Assembly: GCF_015751905.1 (NCBI RefSeq)
Contig: NZ_JADOUF010000001.1
Span: 4,154,001 to 4,218,000, forward strand
Source of the DNA: Longispora fulva
GTDB taxonomy: Bacteria; Actinomycetota; Actinomycetes; Mycobacteriales; Micromonosporaceae
Length of the DNA: 64,000 nucleotides
Direction of reading: 5' to 3'
A model generated the notes under the pieces. It saw only the letters and a program-made list of their open reading frames with translations. It had not been told where the DNA came from and did not search any database. A program made the translations under genes and the position numbers. Positions 17,466 through 26,140 of the stretch are shown in pieces. The number at the start of each line of letters is the position of its first letter. The first letter of the stretch is position 1.

Positions 17466-17510
17466 TTGACACTGTCAAGCAAGCATGGGACAGGAGATTG
17501 ACAGTGTCAA
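17466..17510. promoter_or_regulatory. twin TetR operators between the SnoaL-like and TetR genes
   Basis: Two 13-bp palindromes, TTGACACTGTCAA (17466-17478) and TTGACAGTGTCAA (17498-17510), differ only at the central base and are spaced 32 bp apart, about three helical turns. The second covers the TetR start codon. This is a typical arrangement for autorepression and control of the divergent gene. Confidence 0.82.
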
Positions 17511-18118
17511 GCAGTCGGGGCGTCGGTGAGCACTACCAGGGCGATCTGCGGCGGACCCTGCTGGAGGCGGCCGGGAACCTGCTGGCCGAGGTGGGCGCCG
17601 ACGGGGTCAGTCTCCGGGAGGTGGCCCGGCGCGCCGGGGTCTCGCACGCGGCCCCCGCGCACCACTTTCGGGACCGGGCCGGGCTGTTCACGGCGCTGGC
17701 GACCGAGGGGTTCGAGCTGTTCGACCAGCACCTGCGGGCCGCCCTGGCCACCGAACCCCGCCAGCCGTTCGACCAGCTGCCCGCGCTCGGCCGGGCCTAC
17801 GCCGAGTTCGCCGAGGTGTACCCCGGCCACTTCGCCGTCATGTTCCGGCCGGCGCTGATCCAGGTGACCGATCCCGGGTTCGCCGCCGCGAGCGACGCCG
17901 CCTTCGAGACCCTGCGCCGACACGTCGAGCGGTGCCAGCGGGCGGGCTGGCACGCCACGGCCGACACCCAGGCCCTCGCGGCAGTCGCCTGGGCCCTGGC
18001 CCACGGCATCACGGCACTGCGCGCCCAGGGTTCCCTGGCCCGGCACTACCCGGACGTCTCCCTCGACGGCGTCGTCGCCCTGGTGGGCACGCTCCTGCAC
18101 GGGGAATCCGCAGGATAG
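17504..18118 (+). CDS. TetR family transcriptional repressor
   Basis: A 204-residue protein. The N-terminal helix-turn-helix is clear: LRRTLLEAAGNLLAEVGADG, then LREVARRAGVSHAAPAHHF. The C-terminal ligand-binding domain resembles the TetR_C_13/WHG group (YAEFAEVYPGHFAVMFRPAL). I prefer GTG 17504 because AGGAGA lies seven bases before it; the TTG at 17498 would leave almost no spacing. One of the twin operators covers the start, so the protein should repress itself and the divergent SnoaL-like gene, probably released by a small hydrophobic ligand (inference). Confidence 0.88.
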   Translation: MSSSRGVGEHYQGDLRRTLLEAAGNLLAEVGADGVSLREVARRAGVSHAAPAHHFRDRAGLFTALATEGFELFDQHLRAALATEPRQPFDQLPALGRAYAEFAEVYPGHFAVMFRPALIQVTDPGFAAASDAAFETLRRHVERCQRAGWHATADTQALAAVAWALAHGITALRAQGSLARHYPDVSLDGVVALVGTLLHGESAG

Positions 18119-18121
18119 GAC

Positions 18122-18145
18122 GAGCCCGTCCCCCGGGACGGGCTC
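18122..18145. terminator. bidirectional terminator hairpin between convergent genes
   Basis: GAGCCCGTCC (18122-18131) pairs exactly with GGACGGGCTC (18136-18145) around a 4-base loop. It lies four bases after the TetR stop and three bases beyond the HD-kinase stop, so it can serve both strands. Confidence 0.7.
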
Positions 18146-18147
18146 CG

Positions 18148-19252
18148 TCAGGCCGTGTCCACCCACGTCACCGCGTGCGCCTCCGTCACGTCCGGGGTCT
18201 CCCACTTCGCGGCCAGCCGGCGGAGCACCGCCTCGGGCACCGGGGCGGGCCGGGCGGCGTTGCGGGCCCGGATGACGGCCGGTGGAGCCTCCAGGCCGAC
18301 CAGTTCGACCCGGCCGCCGTACGCGACGACCAGGCCGACGCACTGTTCGCGGAGCTGCCGGGTCACGTTGGTCGCGTTCCACACGAACGGCCGGCCGGCC
18401 CGCAGGTGCTCACGGGCCTCCTGCTGCGCCGCGGCCACGACCGGGCCCTGGCCGTCCGTCGGCTTCACCCCGAGCCTGGCGCGCACCGCGTCCAGGCTCA
18501 CCACCGGAACGCCCGGGCGGTGCGCGGCGATCCAGTGGTCCTTGCCGACCCCCGGCAGACCGGACAGCACGGTGACGGTGAGCCGGGTGTCGTCGTAGGC
18601 GGGGTAGTCGGGATCGCGGTCGTCCCTGCGGAAATACTCGAACCGGGCGTGGTCGGACGGGAACGCGCGGGGGCCGTCGAGGCAGTGCTGCTCGGCGCAG
18701 TACTCGCCGTACAGGGCGACGTTGTCGAGGAACTCGTCGGTGTCCGTGCAGGTGCGGCCGAGGATGTCGGCCGTGGCGAGGAGTACCAGATGGGAGTTCT
18801 TCGCCAGCAGGCTGACCCGGAACGCGATCCGCCGCAGGTCCGGCCGCTCCAGGGCCCAGAACGGGATCTGGTGGTGGCGGACCAGAGCGGCGACCGACTC
18901 GCGGAACTCCCGGGGCGCGCCGCCCTCCCACAGCACCCGGCGGGCGAACAGTTCGCCGCGCCGGGAGTGGCCGTGCGCCGTGATCCGGCCGTCCTCCTCG
19001 CGGGTGCAGTCGGGCTTGGCGACGTCGTGCAGCAGCACGGCGGCGAACAGCAGCTCCCGCTCGGCCGTCGGCAACGCCCGCCAGGCGGGAAGCCCGGCCA
19101 GGGCCTCGCACGCCATCCGGGTGTGGACGGCCACGTCGCCCTCGGCGTGGTGGATCCGGTCCTGCGGCACGCCGGCCATCCGGCGCACCCAGTCGAACCG
19201 GGCCTCGATCGCGGCCCACGGCACCGTCCATCCAGGACCGTCGGGGCAGAGG

Positions 19253-19263
<11 letters not shown>
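18148..19263 (-). CDS. HD-Pnk: HD-domain phosphohydrolase fused to P-loop polynucleotide kinase (RNA end healing)
   Basis: A 371-residue bifunctional protein. Residues about 35-190 form an HD domain (His47 in VAVHTRM; the His79-Asp80 doublet in LLHDVAKP; HGHSRRGE). Residues about 228-371 form a kinase with P-loop GLPGVGKD (235-242), SLDAVRARLG and NATNVTR (296-302), the lid pattern of T4-Pnk-like 5'-OH kinases. In the characterised bacterial HD-Pnk of Runella, the HD domain removes 2',3'-cyclic or 2'/3'-phosphates and the kinase phosphorylates 5'-OH RNA ends. It overlaps the RNA ligase gene by 11 bases, so healing and sealing enzymes are made together. Confidence 0.88.
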
Positions 19264-20011
<748 letters not shown>

Positions 20012-20032
20012 CCGGTCAGTTTTTCACCCGCA

Positions 20033-20560
20033 TCAAGTGGATTTCAGTTCGATCGCCAGGTCGATCATCTCGGGGAAGTGCGGCCCGTCGGTCAGCAGCA
20101 GCACCTTGGCTTCCTCTGGCGTGACCACCCTGACCTCGAGCACCTGTTCTCCGTCGTCGGGGTTGGTGGGTTCGCCGTCGACCGTCACGTCGGCGTACAG
20201 CCACAGCCAGGCCAGCTCGGGATGCGACTGCCATGGCTTGTACGGCGCGGGCCTGCCGCTCACGCACCGGTGCGCGCCGATGAGGCCCAGCGGTCCCGCC
20301 AGAGTCGCACCCGCCTCCTCCGACAGCTCCCGGGCGACGCAGTCGACAATGGACTCGTTCTCCTCCCGGGTGCCCCCGGGCAGGAACCACACGTCGCGGG
20401 TGTCGCGGCAGACCACGATCCGCTCGCCGACGAAGCCGACGACATGGATGTTGCTGACCAGCTCGTCGGGGGCCGGCCCGGTGCTGAACACGGCGTCCAG
20501 GTCAGCCCACTCGAAGCGGAGCGGCGCGTGCAGTACCGGAAAGCGGGTCTGGAAGTTCAT
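20033..20560 (-). CDS. Nudix hydrolase in the RNA-repair operon
   Basis: A 175-residue protein with an intact Nudix box GGTREENESIVDCVARELSE followed by EAG, which fits G-x5-E-x7-R-E-U-x-E-E-x-G. Nudix enzymes cleave nucleoside diphosphates linked to another group, including NAD(P), ADP-ribose, Ap4A and RNA caps. Its ATG overlaps the stop of the preceding cupin gene (ATGA), and the RNA ligase gene follows after 21 bases. It might remove NAD-type or other 5' modifications before RNA is repaired, or destroy inhibitory nucleotides; both ideas are inference from position alone. Confidence 0.87.
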   Translation of the reverse strand: MNFQTRFPVLHAPLRFEWADLDAVFSTGPAPDELVSNIHVVGFVGERIVVCRDTRDVWFLPGGTREENESIVDCVARELSEEAGATLAGPLGLIGAHRCVSGRPAPYKPWQSHPELAWLWLYADVTVDGEPTNPDDGEQVLEVRVVTPEEAKVLLLTDGPHFPEMIDLAIELKST

Positions 20561-20976
20561 GCCGTGTTCATCCGGAAGTCGGCCATGTCGAAGCCGGGCG
20601 TCACGAAGCAGGTCAGCAGGACCTCCTTGTCCCACAACGGTCTCGCCGCCTGCCAGGTGCCGCCGGGCACCACGGCCTGGAGCACCTGGCCGGCCTCCAG
20701 GTCCGGGCCGAGCACGATCTCGGTCTCCTCGCCGGGCTTCTCGCCCGTGCCGCCGGTGCGCAGCAGGAGCGGGCCGCCCAGGTGCCACAGCCACAGCTCG
20801 TCGGAGCGGACCGTGTGCCAGACGGACTCCTCGCCGGAACGCAGCAGGTAGTGGATGCACGTCGCCGTCGGGCGCTCCCCGTCGTAGCCGGGGGGATCGA
20901 AGGTCACGGGGGAGGTCCAGGTGCGCCGGTACCAGCCGCCCTCGGGGTGCGGCTCGAGTCGGAGCTGCTCGATCAT
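20557..20976 (-). CDS. cupin protein (DUF985/cupin_5 family)
   Basis: A 139-residue single-domain cupin with family marks PHPEGGWYRRTW, SVWHTVRSDELWLWHLGGPL and VPGGTWQAA. Members are widespread, usually dimeric, and their function is not well established; sugar or nucleotide-sugar binding has been suggested for structures. It starts three bases after the kinase-like gene and its stop overlaps the Nudix start, so it is translated as part of the operon. Its role there is unknown. Confidence 0.87.
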   Translation of the reverse strand: MIEQLRLEPHPEGGWYRRTWTSPVTFDPPGYDGERPTATCIHYLLRSGEESVWHTVRSDELWLWHLGGPLLLRTGGTGEKPGEETEIVLGPDLEAGQVLQAVVPGGTWQAARPLWDKEVLLTCFVTPGFDMADFRMNTA

Positions 20977-20979
20977 CGC

Positions 20980-21777
20980 TCAGGTCGCCTTCCGCCAGGC
21001 GGCCACCAGGGACCGCACGCTGTCGAACCGCCGCTCCGGTTCCGGTCGGCACGCGACGGCGACCACGTCGAGCTGGTCCGCCGTGCCGCGCCACGCCGAC
21101 TCGTCGTCCTCGCCGTCGAGGAGCGTCCGGATGATCCGTCCCAGGGTGTACACCGTGGTCCGGATGTCGATCACACTATCCGGTCTGTACGGGTACTCCT
21201 CAGGAGCCATCAACCGCACGGCCCCCGACACCTGTCCGGTCGGCGTGAACGGCCCCGGCCGGTACCCGTCCATGTCGCACAGCACCATCGTGCCCGTGCC
21301 GAAGTCGTAGAGCAGAGCGCCCTCGGTGAGGTCCACCGCCACCATACCCGCGCGCTCCACGGCCAGGTGCGCGTCGAGCACCCGGCCGAGGGCGCGTCGC
21401 ACCTCCGGCACCGGGCGCTGGCGGAACCGGGCCAGGGCGCCCGCCGGGTCCCTTCTGGACTGTCCACGGTGGTGCAGCACCTCGCCGCGCTGCCAGGAGT
21501 ACACGAGGGCCAGGGTCTCCCCCACCGTGATCGCGTGCCGCAGCGGCACGATCGCCGGGTGCCGGACCATGGCGTGGAACGCGACCGCCCGGCGCAGGGA
21601 CGCGTCGGCCGCCGGAGTACGGGCGGTCTTCACGAACCAGCGCCGGGCGTCGACCTCGACCCCGTAGGCCACGCACCCGGAACCCTGCCGGTCGAAGGTG
21701 CGGAACACCTCCCCGACCCGGTCCAGGTACGGCTCGACGGCGTCTACTGCGGCGATGTCCAGCAGGGGATGCGACAT
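20980..21777 (-). CDS. divergent Ser/Thr protein kinase-like protein
   Basis: A 265-residue protein with a recognisable but altered Hanks kinase layout: a candidate lysine in RRWFVKTA, a catalytic-loop region VAVDLTEGALLYD, a metal-binding position in VLCDMDGY, LMAPEEY as the APE motif, and SVIDIRTTVYTLGRIIRTLL as the helix F DVYSLG region. The usual HRDLKPxN is replaced so that the Lys and Asn are missing, hence catalysis may be lost or unusual. ATG 21777 is chosen because upstream codons are unconserved. It begins 28 bases after the membrane protein gene and leads the RNA-repair block. Confidence 0.72.
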   Translation of the reverse strand: MSHPLLDIAAVDAVEPYLDRVGEVFRTFDRQGSGCVAYGVEVDARRWFVKTARTPAADASLRRAVAFHAMVRHPAIVPLRHAITVGETLALVYSWQRGEVLHHRGQSRRDPAGALARFRQRPVPEVRRALGRVLDAHLAVERAGMVAVDLTEGALLYDFGTGTMVLCDMDGYRPGPFTPTGQVSGAVRLMAPEEYPYRPDSVIDIRTTVYTLGRIIRTLLDGEDDESAWRGTADQLDVVAVACRPEPERRFDSVRSLVAAWRKAT

Positions 21778-21805
21778 AGGCCAGCATCTTGCCATCCCGG
21801 ACACC

Positions 21806-23464
21806 TCAGGAGACGGCCCCCGTGTCCGTCACACTACCGACAGTCCTCGCCCGGAACCTACGGGCGAGTAGCAGACCGGCGCCGGCGGCCACGGTCAGCG
21901 CCACCACGGCCGGAGTGATGCTGCGCACCGTGACCAGCACGAACCAGGTGCCACCGCCGGCCAGGCCCACCAGCGCCCAGCCCCAGCCCCGGGCCGCGCG
22001 GGTCACCCGGTCCGCGCCGACCAGCACGGCCATGGCGCACGGCACGATCACCAATTGGGGCAGGTCGAGGGCGAGGTAGGTGAGCAGCGTGCCGGTCTCC
22101 AGTGTCCACCCGTCAAAGCTGGCCGGGGTGATCTCGATCAGGTCGCCGGTACTGAACACCAGGGGCGCGGCCAGCAGCGCCGCCACGGCGGCCGGCCACA
22201 CGGCCGGGCGAGCAGGGCGGTCGCGGACTCCGGTCAGGGCGACCGGCGCGAGCACGGAACCGGCCAGGGCCAGCTCGGCGCGGTCCGGGTGCCGCACCGC
22301 CCAGATCAGGAACACAGCCGAGGCCGCCACGACCAGGTACGGCGTCGCGACCGGCCACCAGCGCCACGCCACGGCGGCGAGCAGGACGGCCACGTAACCG
22401 AGGAGGATCGAGCGCTCCCCGTGCCCGGCGTGGTACGGCAGCAGGACCGCCGAGAACGCCGCCCCGACGCCCAACACCGCCGTGGTGACGGACCCCGCGC
22501 CGAGCGCCCGGGGCGCGCCCCACCGCAGCGCGACGACGAGGACGCCGACGGCGACGAGCAGCACCAGCGGGGACACCGGGCCGCGCAGCATGCCGAGGAT
22601 CGCCAGGGTCCCGTCTCCGTAGCCGTAGCCCAGCACCTGCATGGCCAGCCACATGGCGGGCACCAGGAGCAGGACGGCCGCCCACAGCCAGCCGCCGCCC
22701 CTCGCCCGGCCGGACCGGACCCCGACCCCGACCAGGACCGCCAGGGCTCCGAGCGCCAGCACGGCGGGCAGCACCAGGGTCCAGCTGAAGCCCAGGCGGC
22801 CGATCACGACGTAGTCCTGCTCCAGGCCGCGCGTCCACAGCCCCGTGCCCACGACGACCCCCGCCCCGGCCGCGACCAGGGCGACCCTGCCGGCCACCGA
22901 CGCCGCGAGATCGCGGGTGCCGCACAGCGCCAGGACACCCAGCAGCACGAACGTCCCGAACGTGTGCGGCTCCATCGACTGGTGGAGGACGACACCCTGT
23001 TCGCGCACCGGAACCACCCCGGTGGCGAACTGCCCGACGACGGTGGCGGCCAGGGTCGCGCCGAGCACGATCCGGCCGGCGGCCCGGGGCAGCACCGCCC
23101 AGGCGAGGACGGCGGCCAGCCAGCCTGCCGCCACGCCGAACTCCCACCAGTTCTCGCCGATGTCGAGGGGGACGGGCTCGCCGCCGGGGCTGGCCCGGTA
23201 CAGCACGACCGTCGACACGACGGCCAGGAGCACGACCGCGACCGGGGCGACCCTGCGCAGCCCGACCTCGGCCCCGGCGTGCCGGTCCAGGCCCAGCCGG
23301 CGGCGCAGACCACTGCCGAGCATGTCGGAGACGTCGGCCAGGGTCGGGCGGGTCTGGCCGGGGCGGGCCCCGTCGAGCAGGGTCGCGACGAGCTCCTCGC
23401 CGCGTTCGGCACGAAACTCTTCGGGGTACGCGCGCAGCAGCGCACGGTACCGACGCTCCAGCAT
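21806..23464 (-). CDS. large polytopic membrane protein partnered with PadR
   Basis: A 552-residue protein. The N-terminus RRYRALLRAYPEEFRAERGE is a conserved cytoplasmic segment seen in actinobacterial membrane proteins that sit beside PadR genes, here followed by VSDMLGSGLRRRLGLD. About a dozen hydrophobic segments follow. No transport or enzyme motif is visible. It starts 7 bases after the PadR stop and ends 28 bases before the kinase-like gene, so all seven genes from PadR to HD-Pnk could lie on one transcript. Its function is unknown. Confidence 0.78.
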   Translation of the reverse strand: MLERRYRALLRAYPEEFRAERGEELVATLLDGARPGQTRPTLADVSDMLGSGLRRRLGLDRHAGAEVGLRRVAPVAVVLLAVVSTVVLYRASPGGEPVPLDIGENWWEFGVAAGWLAAVLAWAVLPRAAGRIVLGATLAATVVGQFATGVVPVREQGVVLHQSMEPHTFGTFVLLGVLALCGTRDLAASVAGRVALVAAGAGVVVGTGLWTRGLEQDYVVIGRLGFSWTLVLPAVLALGALAVLVGVGVRSGRARGGGWLWAAVLLLVPAMWLAMQVLGYGYGDGTLAILGMLRGPVSPLVLLVAVGVLVVALRWGAPRALGAGSVTTAVLGVGAAFSAVLLPYHAGHGERSILLGYVAVLLAAVAWRWWPVATPYLVVAASAVFLIWAVRHPDRAELALAGSVLAPVALTGVRDRPARPAVWPAAVAALLAAPLVFSTGDLIEITPASFDGWTLETGTLLTYLALDLPQLVIVPCAMAVLVGADRVTRAARGWGWALVGLAGGGTWFVLVTVRSITPAVVALTVAAGAGLLLARRFRARTVGSVTDTGAVS

Positions 23465-23471
23465 GGCTCTC

Positions 23472-23819
23472 CTAGGTGGTGGCGAGTCGGGGTGCGGGAC
23501 CGGTGCGGGCGTGCAGCCGGGCGGTGGCCTCGGCGGCGTTGCGCGCGAGGCGCTCGGCCTCCTCGGCGAGGACCTCGGCGCCGGAGTCGGTCAGCCGGTA
23601 GTACCTCCGGAGGCGGCCGTCGACGACCTCCTCGCGGTCGGCGACGACCTGACCGGCGGTGGCGAGCCGGTCCAGCGCGGCGTAGAGGGTGCCGGCGCGC
23701 AGGGTGAGCCGGCCGGCGGACAGGGCGGTGACCTCGGTGATCACGCCGTAGCCGTGCAGCGGGCCCCCGGCGAGCGCCGTGAGGATGAGGAAGGTCGGTT
23801 CCTGAATGGACTGGGCCAT
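23472..23819 (-). CDS. PadR family transcriptional regulator
   Basis: A 115-residue winged-helix protein: EPTFLILTALAGGPLHGYGV, then LRAGTLYAALDRLATAGQVV and GRLRRYYRLTDSGAEVL, all diagnostic of PadR. It represses its own operon in known cases until a ligand or stress releases it. ATG 23819 is the first start that gives the family N-terminus. A near-perfect 21-bp dyad lies just upstream and is the probable operator. It is the first gene of the seven-gene minus-strand block. Confidence 0.9.
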   Translation of the reverse strand: MAQSIQEPTFLILTALAGGPLHGYGVITEVTALSAGRLTLRAGTLYAALDRLATAGQVVADREEVVDGRLRRYYRLTDSGAEVLAEEAERLARNAAEATARLHARTGPAPRLATT

Positions 23820-23827
23820 GCCCACCA

Positions 23828-23848
23828 ATATACCGACCGTCGGCATAT
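23828..23848. promoter_or_regulatory. candidate PadR operator
   Basis: ATATACCGAC (23828-23837) and GTCGGCATAT (23839-23848) form a dyad with one mismatch around a central C. It is AT-rich at its ends, unlike its surroundings, and lies 9 bases upstream of the PadR start. It could act on both PadR and the divergent alkB. Confidence 0.7.
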
Positions 23849-23938
23849 ACCGCCAGACGTATACACCCAACGAGCTCTTGTCTTTGATCTTTACAAGAAG
23901 TAGCTTGCTGTAAACCACTGGCGAAAAGAGGTCCGTCG

Positions 23939-25045
23939 ATGACCACCCCCGACTGGCGGGACGGCAAGCGCTACCTGTGGCCGCTGGGCCTGCTCGTGCC
24001 CCTGATCCCGTTCGGCGCCTGGCTCGGGGTGCACCTCACCGGCCTGTCGCTGTTCTGGTGGTCCGGGCCGATCCTCGTGTTCGTCGTGTTCCCGCTCGTG
24101 GACACGATCGTCGGCCAGGACACCGAGAACCCGCCGGAGGCGGCGATCCCGGGCCTGGAGGCCGACAGGTACTACCGGTGGTGCACCTACCTCTACCTGC
24201 CCGTCCAGTACGTCTCCCTGGTGTTCGCCGGCTGGCTGTGGACCCGGCCGGAACTCGGGACCGTCGACCGGGTCGGGCTGGCCGTCAGCGTCGGCTGCGT
24301 CAGCGGGATCGCGATCAACACAGCGCACGAACTCGGCCACAAGCGCGAGGACCTGGAACGCTGGCTCAGCCGGATCGCCCTCGCCCAGACCGGCTACGGC
24401 CACTTCTACGTCGAGCACAACCGGGGCCACCACGTCCGGGTCGCCACCCCGGAGGACCCGGCCAGCTCCCGGCTCGGCGAGAGCTTCTGGGCGTTCCTGC
24501 CCCGCTCGGTCGCCGGCAGCGCCCGGTCGGCGTGGAAACTGGAGTTCGCCCGGCTGCGGCGCGGCGGCGGCAACCCGTGGACCTGGCGCAACGACGTGCT
24601 CACCTCGTGGGCGATGACCCTGGTGCTCTTCGCGGCGCTCGCGGTCGCGTTCGGGCCCGCGATCCTGCCGTACCTGCTGATCCAGGCCGTGTTCGGCTTC
24701 TCCCTGCTGGAGGTCGTCAACTACCTGGAGCACTACGGCCTGTCCCGCCAACGCGAACACACCGGCCGGTACGAGAAGGTCCGCCCCTCGCACTCGTGGA
24801 ACTCCAACCAGGTGCCCAGCAACCTGCTGCTCTTCCACCTCCAGCGGCACAGCGACCACCACACCTACCCGACCCGGCGCTACCAGTCGCTCCGGCACTT
24901 CGAGGAGGCACCGCAACTGCCGTCCGGGTACCCGTTGATGATCATTCTGGCCTGGGTGACCCCGCTCTGGCGGCGGGTGATGGACCCCCGGGTCCTCGCG
25001 CACTACGACGGGGACCTCAGCCGCACCAACCGGGGGCCGCAATAG
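23939..25045 (+). CDS. alkB: alkane 1-monooxygenase (membrane di-iron hydroxylase)
   Basis: A 368-residue integral membrane enzyme. The histidine boxes of AlkB-type hydroxylases are all present: NTAHELGHK, EHNRGHH, LQRHSDHH, plus NYLEHYGL. They hold the di-iron centre that hydroxylates terminal carbons of alkanes using rubredoxin-supplied electrons. Six hydrophobic helices fit the family topology. Rubredoxin genes, often adjacent, are absent here. A TetR gene follows after 9 bases and probably regulates it. An AAAGAGG ribosome site precedes the ATG. Confidence 0.94.
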   Translation: MTTPDWRDGKRYLWPLGLLVPLIPFGAWLGVHLTGLSLFWWSGPILVFVVFPLVDTIVGQDTENPPEAAIPGLEADRYYRWCTYLYLPVQYVSLVFAGWLWTRPELGTVDRVGLAVSVGCVSGIAINTAHELGHKREDLERWLSRIALAQTGYGHFYVEHNRGHHVRVATPEDPASSRLGESFWAFLPRSVAGSARSAWKLEFARLRRGGGNPWTWRNDVLTSWAMTLVLFAALAVAFGPAILPYLLIQAVFGFSLLEVVNYLEHYGLSRQREHTGRYEKVRPSHSWNSNQVPSNLLLFHLQRHSDHHTYPTRRYQSLRHFEEAPQLPSGYPLMIILAWVTPLWRRVMDPRVLAHYDGDLSRTNRGPQ

Positions 25046-25054
25046 GATCGGCGC

Positions 25055-25651
25055 ATGACCTATCCCCAGGCCGCGCGCGCCCTGCTGCGCGACACCCTGC
25101 TCGACGCGGTCGCCGAGCAGCTCACGGACCGGGCGTTCGGTGAGATCACGATGGCCGGGGTGGCCGCCGGGGCGGGGGTCAGCCGGCAGACGCTGTACAA
25201 CGAGTTCGGCTCCCGGCCGGCGCTCGCCCAGGCCTACGTGATGCGCGAGGTCTCCCGGTTCCTCGACGGGGTCGAGCGGGCGGTGCTCGCGCACGCCGAC
25301 GACCCGCACGCGGCGGTCACGGCGGCCTTCGGGGTGTTCCTGACCACGGCGGCCGACCACCCGCTGCTCAAGAGTCTGATCACGAAGGACGGCAACGCCG
25401 AGCTGACGGCCCTGATCACCACGGGCGGCGAGCCGGTGCTGCACACCGCGACGGCGTTCCTCACCGACCTGATCGTGCGGACGTGGCCGCACGTGGACCC
25501 GGACGCGGCCCGCCTGCTGTCGGAGGCGGTCACCCGGCTGGCGATCAGCCACGCGATCCTGCCGAGCGCGGCGCCGGAGCTGACCGCGACGGCCGTCGAG
25601 CGGCTACTGTCGCCCTTCATCACGGCGGAGACGGGCCTGCCGCCGCGCTGA
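25055..25651 (+). CDS. TetR family regulator, probable AlkB regulator
   Basis: A 198-residue protein. The DNA-binding part reads LLDAVAEQLTDRAFGEITMA, then AGAGVSRQTLYNEFGSR, a standard TetR helix-turn-helix. The C-terminal domain resembles that of AlkX/PraR-type repressors found next to alkane hydroxylase genes, which respond to fatty acids; that ligand assignment is inference. It is co-transcribed with alkB (9-base gap). Near alkB, TCTTGT at 23876 and ACAAGA at 23893 form a possible dyad site. Confidence 0.86.
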   Translation: MTYPQAARALLRDTLLDAVAEQLTDRAFGEITMAGVAAGAGVSRQTLYNEFGSRPALAQAYVMREVSRFLDGVERAVLAHADDPHAAVTAAFGVFLTTAADHPLLKSLITKDGNAELTALITTGGEPVLHTATAFLTDLIVRTWPHVDPDAARLLSEAVTRLAISHAILPSAAPELTATAVERLLSPFITAETGLPPR

Positions 25652-25670
25652 CCGGCCGGACCCGGGAGGT

Positions 25671-26069
25671 TCAGGCCTCGCCCGCGCCACCGTGGGCGGC
25701 GGCGGCCCGGAAGATGTCCGCCAGCACCTCCGGGTCGACGTCCGAGAGGCGCTTGAACCGGATGCAGCTCTTTCCGATGTCCGCCTTCGGCAGCCGGTCC
25801 CGGTACCCCTCGGCCAGGTAGCCGCCGTCGGTGGTGACAGCCGTGACGTACACGGAGATGTAGTTCTTCCGGCTCGCCATCGACAGCAGCACCCAGTCGC
25901 CCTCGCGCCCGGAGGCGTAGCGGTAGTGGAACTTCCCGTAGCCCGGCATGCCGAACTCCATCGTGGGCGCCAGGTCGGGCACGGTGCGCCGGATCAGGTC
26001 GTGCAGCTCGGCGAGCTCGGTCCTGCGCGGCTGGTCGAGTCCCGCGATGTACTCCTCCGGCGTGCTCAT
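25671..26069 (-). CDS. DUF1801/YdhG-like protein
   Basis: A 132-residue protein with family features TPEEYIAGLDQPRRTELAEL, MEFGMPGYGKFHY, SMASRKNYISVYV and CIRFKRLSDVD. The family adopts an iron-chaperone (frataxin-like)/YdhG fold and its biochemical role is not established. I used ATG 26069 with a GGGAAG site upstream. It converges with the TetR gene and is divergent from the P450 gene, sharing a short AT-rich promoter region with it. Confidence 0.85.
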   Translation of the reverse strand: MSTPEEYIAGLDQPRRTELAELHDLIRRTVPDLAPTMEFGMPGYGKFHYRYASGREGDWVLLSMASRKNYISVYVTAVTTDGGYLAEGYRDRLPKADIGKSCIRFKRLSDVDPEVLADIFRAAAAHGGAGEA

Positions 26070-26099
26070 CCATTCATTCTTCCCGATCAACTCCCGACT

Positions 26100-26128
26100 G
26101 AGGTATATATAAATAATCGTCGATAATG
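26100..26128 (+). promoter_or_regulatory. AT-rich promoter region of the P450-ferredoxin operon
   Basis: GAGGTATATATAAATAATCG and the following TCGATAATGT stand out sharply from the GC-rich surroundings. TATAAT-like hexamers (TATATA, GATAAT) lie 15-40 bases upstream of the P450 ATG. GAGGGG nine bases before the ATG is the ribosome site. Confidence 0.55.
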
Positions 26129-26140
26129 TGAGGGGTTCTC

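Noticed and set aside
23891-25552. A 553-codon minus-strand open frame opposite alkB and TetR
   Set aside because: Both plus-strand genes have complete family motifs; the antisense text has none.
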